DNA of 64,000 nucleotides from positions 9,411,997 through 9,475,996 of the forward strand of contig NC_012871.2 in NCBI RefSeq assembly GCF_000003195.3. The letters run 5' to 3'. Positions 56,216 through 64,000 of the stretch are shown in pieces. The DNA comes from Sorghum bicolor (lineage: Eukaryota; Streptophyta; Magnoliopsida; Poales; Poaceae). The notes beneath the pieces were generated by a model, which was given only the letters and a program-made list of their open reading frames with translations, was not told the DNA's origin and made no database searches. Within the stretch, counting starts at the first letter, position 1. Each line of letters opens with the position of its first letter. The translations under genes and the position numbers were made by a program.

Positions 56216-58239
56216 AAGTCTGCATGCAATTAAATTAAATCATCAGTATAAATTCAAAAGCATAACTTGTTAAACTGACAATTGGACAAATTAAATCACA
56301 ATTGCATGAAGGATAGGGAGCTTGGTGCTAACATCAGTAACAAATTTCTAGTCTAGTTTAAATAAATAAGCAAGCTTAGCATCAACTCTGAAAACCAGCA
56401 AATACTGCTATCAGGAAAAAAAAATGTTCATGAACCATGACCTAATAACATAAACCTTGAGTGAAATAAATAATTTATCAGATATAGAAAGATCCTGTGA
56501 AAATGCAATTCACATGAAAAAAGGGGTTCTGAAGCTGCTTTTGTCAATACAAATAAACAGGTTTTTTGGAATAATCTACCATAAGCTAGCCTCGTACACA
56601 ATATGTAGAGATAGCATGGGATCAAGAAGTGGCACCATGATGAGCTAAAATAAGACTAAGAGACCTTGCACAGTTGAACATCAAAATATCAAATGTAAGC
56701 ATGTTCAGGGCAACACAACAAACACAAAACAATTGGATAGGTTGGAGTGACAGAAGTAGCTTCCTTTCACAACTGTAGCAACATTACGTTAAAAAAAACA
56801 ACTGTAACAACATCAAAACAACAAATTAATGATTGCATATTTAGCACTTTCCTCTTTTTGTTTCATACCTCACTAGATCCTACAGCAGGGCAAAGCAGAG
56901 CGGGGACATTGCTTGTGTTAAACAGAAACATGAACAGTATGATTGGATCCTTATGAAGTCTAAAGTTGAAACATTCAATAGCAAGGTGAGGCGTTTTGAA
57001 GAACCAATACAAATTATCATGCATGGAAAACAAGCTTTCGCACAGCCTATCCGCACAAGGTGGCCAGCAGGATCTAAACAAGCAATCATGGTTGCTATCA
57101 ACCAGACTGTTCGGCTATGGCTCAACACCCAATGAGTTGTTACTGATCACATATATGAGGCTATTAATGTTTGCCATGTTCCATGCAACAAACTTTTGGT
57201 CCCCCATAATTCCTTGAAGAGGTAGATTCTATTGTCTAACATGAAGTTGGGGTTAGGATTACTGGGGATTGGGGAATAACTAAAAACTACAAATAGGCTG
57301 TAGAGCTCATACTGCAGTTCAATATTTTCATGTTATTAGGTGTAACCAACAGATCACCTTGTTCCTTCCTAATCCTACATAACCCCTATTGTCGGGTCTC
57401 CTTTACCCAGGTAACCAAGCATGGTAAACTGAAACCCCAAGCAGAAGCAATGACAAAACAAACATGTCGCTATTTCATGATCATTGTCCAGCTTACTTAG
57501 AGCAAATTTACAAAAATAAAATCACAAGTATAATTGTCCTAATCTTGACTGTAAGGGATATACATCTCAGACACATACTGTCAAGTTCACAAATTGTACT
57601 GCATATGCTGAATCAGGTAAGTTTACAATTGCATGCAACATTCAAGATGCACCTGTGTCGTTGCTTTTTTTGTCTAACGTTTTTAAAATGTACAAAACTC
57701 CAACTGAATAATGTACTATGAACTAGCAAGTACCTACACGAGGAGAGATATATGATTTTCAAGCTTTGCTATTTTATACAACCACTAAACAATCAATCCT
57801 GTCATATAGTTAGAAACATTTACCACTAAACCATTAATGATGTGGCCTGTACATCAGGACCTGATCAGTACCCTCAAGAACTCATGTAGGAGTAGATGAG
57901 ATGAACTCTTGAAAAAACTTGATAGAGTACTAGTAGCACCTAACAAGGAATAGTCATGGATGGACTTGTAAATGGGTGAATCTTCAGTTATCCATAAAGT
58001 TGACTACTACTACTCACACATCGAAGTTTTTTTCCGCTGCGCTTCACAATTCCTCTTTCCCCCAAACTGATTTATGCTTCACAATTCGGGACTATAGTTG
58101 CTTTGATGTGCAAGTAACTATAATTGAGAGTGGGTGGACTTTGGTATATTTTCCTCTTCATTCAGAAATTCATGTTTCTTCAGGAACCAATAACTCGTGT
58201 TTATAATCTCGCTGGTTCCAGGTGCTAGGGCCTCCTTAC
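56216..58239 (-). other. probable 5'UTR intron of SEC13
   Basis: Bounded by a donor at 58239 (GTAAGG on the minus strand) and an acceptor just before the SEC13 exon. AT-rich, no conserved frame on either strand. Confidence 0.5.
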
Positions 58240-58960
58240 CTTGTATAGGAGGATGCTGATGCTGAGGGACAGCAGCAGCACCGAGGATGAGGGAGAGCGT
58301 CGCCGGTATGGGAGATGGACAGAGAGAGGGCCAAGGCCGCCCGCCGAGATCCAGATGCGGTCGCCTCTTCTGCCGCTGTCCCTCCGTGACTCCGATCCAA
58401 ATACCGTGCCGTCAACCGAACGCACGCTAAGGCCACTGACAACCAGATGGCGGACTCAACGTGACGAACAAGGGTTTCAACCCCCCACAAATCATCATGA
58501 AAACTAAACCCACACCAGCGCAAACAGAACTAATCCACACAAGCGCAAACAGAGTGCTGAAGATCAGATCAGATCAGATCCTCCCCACCACAGTACGATT
58601 CCTCTATCTAGGGTTCTGCAGCCGCAAGGAGAAGATCCCACAGAAGGAAACGAACAAGCAGTCAGTCACGGAAGGGTAGCGATTCCATACCAGCAGAGGG
58701 AAGGAGACGAGGTCAGAACGGCGGATCTCCGCCGCTCGCCGACACGGAGGGAGGACGCCAGAGGGTGCCTGCCTGAGACGAGGTGGAAAGCTCCCTCCCC
58801 GCCGCTCGCCGGCACGGAGGGACGAGGACGCCGGTGGGCGTTGGCGTGAGATGCGAGAGAGGTGGGGGAGCGGTGGCCGGATCGGGGAGATCAACGCGGA
58901 GGAGGGGGTGCGGCGTGCGGGCCGAGAGCCTGCGTACAAAGGATGAGGACGGCGGGCTCG
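58240..58960 (-). promoter_or_regulatory. probable SEC13 5'UTR exon and promoter region
   Basis: GC-rich with a CT-rich minus-strand character and an (AGATC)n run at about 58563-58581. The transcription start could not be placed. Frames here look incidental. Confidence 0.4.
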
Positions 58961-59211
58961 ATCGGCCGACTACTCAACTGGGTTGGGCTGAGCCGGATGT
59001 ACCATGGGCCAGGGCCAGGGATGGATTGGAATTTGGAAATATCCTCACCGTACAAATACAAGCACATTTTCTAAATATAAAAACTACAAGCCTCACAAAA
59101 CTTATACTTGATCAATCAATTTTAGAAGCACCATGTGTCATCGTAAAATGAAATATAAGAATCGCAAAGATAAACAACTATAATACCGGATAGTAGACAC
59201 GAACACTAATA

Positions 59212-59466
59212 CTCTCTTTGTCTCTAAAAGAATAGATTCCTACCGTTCTCTTAAGTCAATAATTTTAAACTTTGACTAAATTTTTAGAAAATTAAAGTTA
59301 AGATTTATATATCAAATTAGTATTATTAGATTTATCATAGAATATTTTTTATAAGGTACTCATTTTATGACATAGATGATGTTATTCTTTTTATTAAAGT
59401 TAGTCAAACTCTAAAAAAATGACTGACATGAATTATAGAAATTGATTTATTTGGAGACAGAGGGAG
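59212..59466. mobile_element. Stowaway MITE, TSD TA
   Basis: CTCTCTTTGTCTCTAAAAG...TTTGGAGACAGAGGGAG; TA on both sides (59210-59211, 59467-59468). Interior with the usual GTCAAA blocks. Confidence 0.88.
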
Positions 59467-60335
59467 TATATTGCGTTCTTCCTAAAAATAATATAATACG
59501 GTGATAGGCACAATGTTTGTAACTTCATACTAACAATAGTACATTGCCTTTCAAAATGGGTGGAAAACGCTATGTTCCTACAGTATCTACACACCCTAAA
59601 ATTAAAAGCACAACAACACAGAAAAATGGCTTATCCTAGGAGCTCTCAATTTATAGAGATAGGGGGAAAATGACCTCAACCTTAGCACTTGAGCCTTTTG
59701 GGTTGGGATCATCAAATTTCCAATTCTCCCTATCTCTCGACATAGTGATATGTATTCCTCCTTAATCATTGATCTCATCCTTTATCTTGCTTTGTATACA
59801 ATCTCTCCTTTGTCATCTGCTAAACAAAAAGGCATATACAGATAGAGTTGTTTGCAACAAAGATATTCATTGTGAGGAGTATATTACCACTGATTCACAT
59901 ATGAGACATGATATATGATGTTTTGAATCGAGTTCAAACTCCCCCTTTGTCATCCATTTCCATGATTTTATCATGATGTTGATGGATTGTATTTTTTGTG
60001 TTCATATGTAGATGTATGGTGTCCCCATGGAGTGTCCATGTTATTGCCTAGTGATGGCTGATGATGTGATATGGGATGTCACCTGATGAGGCTCTATCCT
60101 GATCTAGGATCCTTGTAGCACACGGCAAGTCAACATGTCTCTGAGTCTTAGACTAGTTTAAATTGGTATTAGGTGACATTGCTATGGTTTTTGCTATGTG
60201 GTGGCATGGCCTGCATGTCATCTCATTCGTATGATATCCTTGTGTTCATCTTTCGTCCAATAGGAGCATATCTAATATTGATGCCTAGGTATTTTTTAGA
60301 ACAACTTCAACAAAACAATATGTATATATTAGATA
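59467..60335. other. spacer, possible Sirevirus-like retroelement residue
   Basis: CTCCCCCTTTGTCATC at about 59940-59955, echoed by CTCTCCTTTGTCATCTGC at about 59803, recalls wording found in Sirevirus-type copia elements. No frame or LTR ends support a full annotation. Confidence 0.3.
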
Positions 60336-62428
60336 CTCCCTCCATATACAAAAAGAAGGTCGTTTAGAACATGATTTAGCATACCAAGGAGTGATTAATT
60401 ATGGTGAAGTTTTTTCTGTTTGCCCCTAATAAATACAGATTCACGTGCATCCTTTTCGAAAAAGTTTCACAGACCAACTGGCTAGCACCTTGAGGTGGGA
60501 AGCTGGCGAGCAACGTTCGACTCCCCTGGACACTTTTCGCTGTGGAGCCTGAGCGCGTATATTTACGTTGTTGGCGCCTTTTTTCGGCTGTAGGAGGTTC
60601 TGGCGCTTTTTTTTCTTTTTTTTCGGCTGGCGGTGCAGAAGTTTGGGCTACCAAAGGAGTATTTATGCGCTTGCATACTGCTCCCGTCCGTGCATTTGCT
60701 TCTTGCATGCTGACCTTGCTGCTTTTCTTCTAATCCTTCCACTCCGCTAAACACAATGGCAACGGCGGCGTTTGATCTCAACGAAGAACCTCCGTTGGAG
60801 CATGACAACGGTATTGCTATCTGTTCTTTTCTTGTCCATTTATTTGCTATACGGTGCTATCTCTTTCTCTCAATCGTTTCTCATATCAGAAGGACTATTG
60901 TCACAGGATTTGATTTAAACCTGCCGTTAGATGAATTTGGTGCAGTCGACTTTGATTATCTACAAAACCATGCTGGTATGTAGCCGTTATTTATTCCATG
61001 TCTGTTTGTTTATCCATGATATTTCTTCTATATTATTTAATTTTTTCCATGTATTTTGCTATATATAGAACATGCCTTGAGTAATAGAAGATTTATGTTT
61101 GTTTTTTTTTCACTATAAATAGATCCTGCTCCCGTGCAACCAAACCAACGAAGGAAAGACATGTCCGAAGAAGTCAGAAAGCAAGTTTATCAAACTTTGT
61201 TGTTAAGAAGCAAGAATGGGAAGCTAGGCAAGTCAGATACAAAAGTTGTGGCTGCTCAGTTTGGTGTACATCTTCGTCAAGTTCAGCGCCTGTGGAAGCA
61301 AGGTAAAACAGCACTTGCAAATAACATTCCGGTTGATGTTGGTAGTCGTAAGAAGGGAACAGTTGGCCGTAAGCCATCTATGTCTACTGCTGATTTGGAA
61401 GTTTTGCGTAGCATTCCTTACAAAGAAAGAATGACCATTGAAGATGTGTGTGCTAAACTTAACATGAGCAAATGGGCTATTCAAAGGTATTTGAAAAAAG
61501 GATTTCTTAGGCGCCACTCTAGTAGCATCAAACCGTATCTCACGCAAGCTAACAAGAAGGCTAGATTAAAGTGGTGTGTTGAAATGGTGAAGAGGGATTT
61601 GCTAGCCGACCCAAGGTTCAAAGATTTGTATGGCTTTGTGTTCATTGATGAAAAGTGGTTCTATCTCTATCAAAAATCTGAAAAATATTATTTACTACCC
61701 GATGAAGATGAGCCCCATCGGACTTGTAAGAACAAGAACTACATCCCTAGGCTTATGTTCTTGTGTGTTGTTGCTCGGCCAAGGTTTAGGAATGGGAATT
61801 GTACATTTGATGGTAGGATTGGTTGTTTTCCACTTGTTCGGTATGAACCGACTATGAGAGGTAATGGGTGAACCGGACGTGTCCGTGGAGACTTGGTTAT
61901 GAAGCCCATAACTTCGATCACAAGAGATGTGATTAGAGATTTCATGATCAACAAAGTGTTACCTGCCATCCGAGCCAAATGGCCAAGAGAAGATGTGAGC
62001 AAACCAATCTTCATTCAACAAGATAATGCACCTACGCATTTGAAATTGGATGACCCGGATTTTTGTGAGGCCGCTAAGCAAGAAGGATTTGATATTCGCC
62101 TAATTTGTCAACCACCAAATTCTCCAGATTTCAACATCTTGACTTGGGTTTTTTTCGAGCTATTCAAGCAATTCAATACAAGAAGAATGAAAAATCAATA
62201 GAAGCTCTAGTCCCAACGGTACAACAGGTAATTTGATCAAATCGTTCACACATGTTTCATTGTCTCATCAACTACAAAAGTGCTCGTTCATTCATTTGTT
62301 CCACATTTGTTTTGTAGGCATTCATAGAGTACTCGGCACACAAAACTAATCGAATATTTGTAACACTGCAAAGTGTTTACATTGAAGCTATGAAGGTGAA
62401 AGGATGCAACAAGTTCAAAATTCCTCAC
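60336..62428 (+). mobile_element. mariner-like element (plant MLE), broken, 3' part displaced by LTR insertion
   Basis: Left terminus CTCCCTCCATATACAAAAAG preceded by TA (60334-60335), the Stowaway/mariner type. It carries a spliced transposase gene. An LTR (62429 onward) interrupts it shortly before the expected stop; the right terminus must lie outside the window. Confidence 0.85.
60756..62428 (+). pseudogene. mariner-like transposase (DD39D type), disrupted
   Basis: Exons 60756-60810, 60907-60975, 61123-62227 and 62318-62428 are deduced from GT/AG sites and phase. The N-terminus has FDLNEEPP and, in exon 2, FDLNLPLDE, both matching EAR-type motifs (DLNxxP, LxLxL). Exon 3 gives the helix-turn-helix region (KVVAAQFGVHLRQVQRLWKQ) and the first catalytic Asp in FVFIDEKWFYL, then the second in FIQQDNAPTH. 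An in-frame TGA at 61869-61871 and a one-base loss near 62149 break it. The loss falls where the third catalytic Asp is expected, 39 residues after the second. Exon 4 keeps the tail (YSAHKTNRIFVTLQ) until the LTR. Transposase would cut and paste the element and could act on Stowaway MITEs. Confidence 0.85.
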
Positions 62429-64000
62429 TGAAAGCCCTAGTTTGGTTTTGGATAATTGATGAAACCCTAGTACTAACCTCTATGCTAAGTGTGTGTAGAC
62501 TTAATGAGGTTGGTACATGCCAAGTGATGGAGCAAGTGATGATCATGGTGATGATGGTGATGACCACAAGATGATCAAGTGCTCAACTTTGAAAAGAAGA
62601 AAGAGAAAAACAAAACCCTATGGAGATCAAGGCAAAGGTATTACTTAGGGTTTTGGCTTTGGTGATCAAGACACCATAGAGGGTGTGATCACATTTAGGA
62701 TAGATAGTCGTACTATAAAGAGGGGAATTCTTTGGCTAAGCGGTTATCAAGTGCCACTAGGTGTCATTGTTCATGTGCATGCATTTAGAACCTAGTGAGC
62801 TAACTTAACTCCTTCAAAGAAAATGATTGTGAAAATGCTAACACACGTGCACTTGTTGGTACACACGTTGTGGTGTTGGCACACTTTGAGAAGGAGGTGG
62901 AGTTTGAAGGGTAAAGAGAGGATTCGGCGCTTTTCGAGAAAATGAAGTGCATATTTTCTATTGCGCCGGTGGGAAAATTGGAGGAGTCGCGGGAGTGTTT
63001 CTCGCTAAGAAACACTCACCGGACGCTGGCTTCTGGAGCACCGGACGCTGCGTCTGAGCGTCCGGTGCAGACAGTGCCTGGCCCAGCTAGGGTAAGGCAC
63101 CGGACGACAGGCACCGGACGCAGGCCTGTGCGTCCGGTGGTTAGCGTCCGGTGTGCGGGCGTTTTGCGACCCTCTCTGCGCATGGGTCCGGTGAGCACCG
63201 GACGCTACCGGTGCTTAGCGTCCGGTGACCCGCAGGTTTGCGGATCTCTCTGCGCATGAGTCCGGTGTGCATTGCTCAGCGTCCGGTGCACTGCAGATGA
63301 CCGTTAGATTCTGACACGAGAGTTTCAAAAGGCGACACGTGGCTGACGTTGGAGCACCGGACGCAGGTGTTGAGCATCCGGTGCCCCTTTAAGAGCGTCC
63401 GGTGACCCCGAGTTTTGCCCAGTAAAAGAGCCAACGGCTCTATTTGTTTGAGGAGCTATATATACATGTTTGGCCAGCTTAGGGCTCACTCTCTTGGCAT
63501 TCTAACATACTTGACATCCTTGTGAGCCTAAGCAAACACCTCTCACTCATCTCCTTCATAGATTATACATCTTTGTGAGATTGGGAGTGATTCCAAGTGC
63601 ATTTGCTTGAGTGATTGCATCTAGTGGCACTTGGGGATCGATTTGGCTACGGTTTTCTTGTTACTCTTGGTGGTTGCCGCCACCTAGACGGCTTGGAGCA
63701 GCGGAGGAGCTTTGGCACGAGTTGGTGATTGTTCGTGGCCATCTTCCGGTGATTGTGAGAGGTCTTGTACCTTCCCCGGCGGAGAGCCAAAAGGTAACTC
63801 TAGTAAAGTGCTCGTGTCATTGAGCTACCTCACTTGTGGGTAGGTTCTTGTGGTGTCCTAGTGTGGACGAGGTTTGTGCTACACCTCTTAGCCACCGAAC
63901 CACCAAGTGTTGGTCGACACAACGGGGACGTAGCGTGCCGGCAAGCACGTGAACCTCGGGAGAAAAATTGTGTGTCTCCATTGTGATTGTTCATTGGATT
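62429..64000 (+). mobile_element. LTR of the same family as the solo LTR (partial, runs off the window)
   Basis: Begins TGAAAGCCCTAG, homologous and parallel to 42419 onward over all of the visible 1572 bp. It has intact CACCGGACGC/GCGTCCGGTG clusters (63015-63410) and a TATATATACA box near 63460. Whether it is a solo LTR or the left end of a full element cannot be told from this window. Confidence 0.9.
63015..63410. repeat. cluster of CACCGGACGC / GCGTCCGGTG motifs in the LTR
   Basis: About 15 copies of the 8-10-bp motif in both orientations within 400 bp, so many pairs are inverted. The homologous block in the older solo LTR is at 43030-43500. Confidence 0.85.

Noticed and set aside
63015..63410. 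CRISPR-like array of short repeats
   Set aside because: Repeats are 8-10 bp in both orientations with irregular spacing inside a plant LTR; not a CRISPR array.

Overview
The window looks like nuclear DNA from a panicoid grass, most likely Sorghum or a close relative such as sugarcane or Miscanthus. This is inferred from GC-rich intron-containing genes with cereal-type proteins, Ty1/copia and L1-type retrotransposons, Stowaway and Tourist-like MITEs with GGCCTTGTTTAG termini, and LTRs rich in CACCGGACGC/GCGTCCGGTG motifs. No bacterial, viral or organellar region was seen.

Layout. 1-3.1 kb is the 3' part of a copia element, abutting a decayed CWF19-like gene fragment. 5.6-8.05 kb is a Helitron-like mosaic with captured gene pieces. 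10.3-13.1 kb is an intact five-exon guanosine deaminase gene. 15.3-22.7 kb is a second, diverged deaminase gene whose first intron holds a complete 5.2-kb copia element with LTRs that look identical. 26.1-29.15 kb is a GH28 (polygalacturonase-like) gene, convergent with a 14-exon calreticulin gene (33.8-30.35 kb, minus). 37.05-44.8 kb is a degenerate L1-type LINE split inside its RNase H domain by a 2.0-kb solo LTR. A U6 snRNA-like locus lies at 45.28-45.38 kb (minus). An F-box gene is at 52.1-50.9 kb (minus) and a SEC13 gene at 56.2-55.3 kb (minus, probably with a 5'UTR exon near 58.24 kb). 60.3-62.4 kb is a broken mariner-like transposon, interrupted by a second LTR of the same family as the solo LTR; that LTR runs off the window.

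The host genes are ordinary housekeeping functions: purine nucleoside catabolism, cell-wall carbohydrate hydrolysis, ER folding and Ca2+ storage, ubiquitin ligase adaptor, COPII coat. They do not form one pathway. The rest is a dense field of small transposons. The main family (GGCCTTGTTTAG termini, 3-bp target duplications) has about 18 members here, several nested.

I did not find a convincing undescribed system. The most useful leads are the deaminase pair with the altered second copy and its young copia insertion, the U6-like locus with a compensated 5' stem, the transposase with EAR-type motifs whose third catalytic Asp codon is hit by a frameshift, and the nested transposon histories readable from target-site duplications. 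Exon boundaries were set by eye from reading frame, GT/AG sites and remembered family similarity; no alignment or database search was run.
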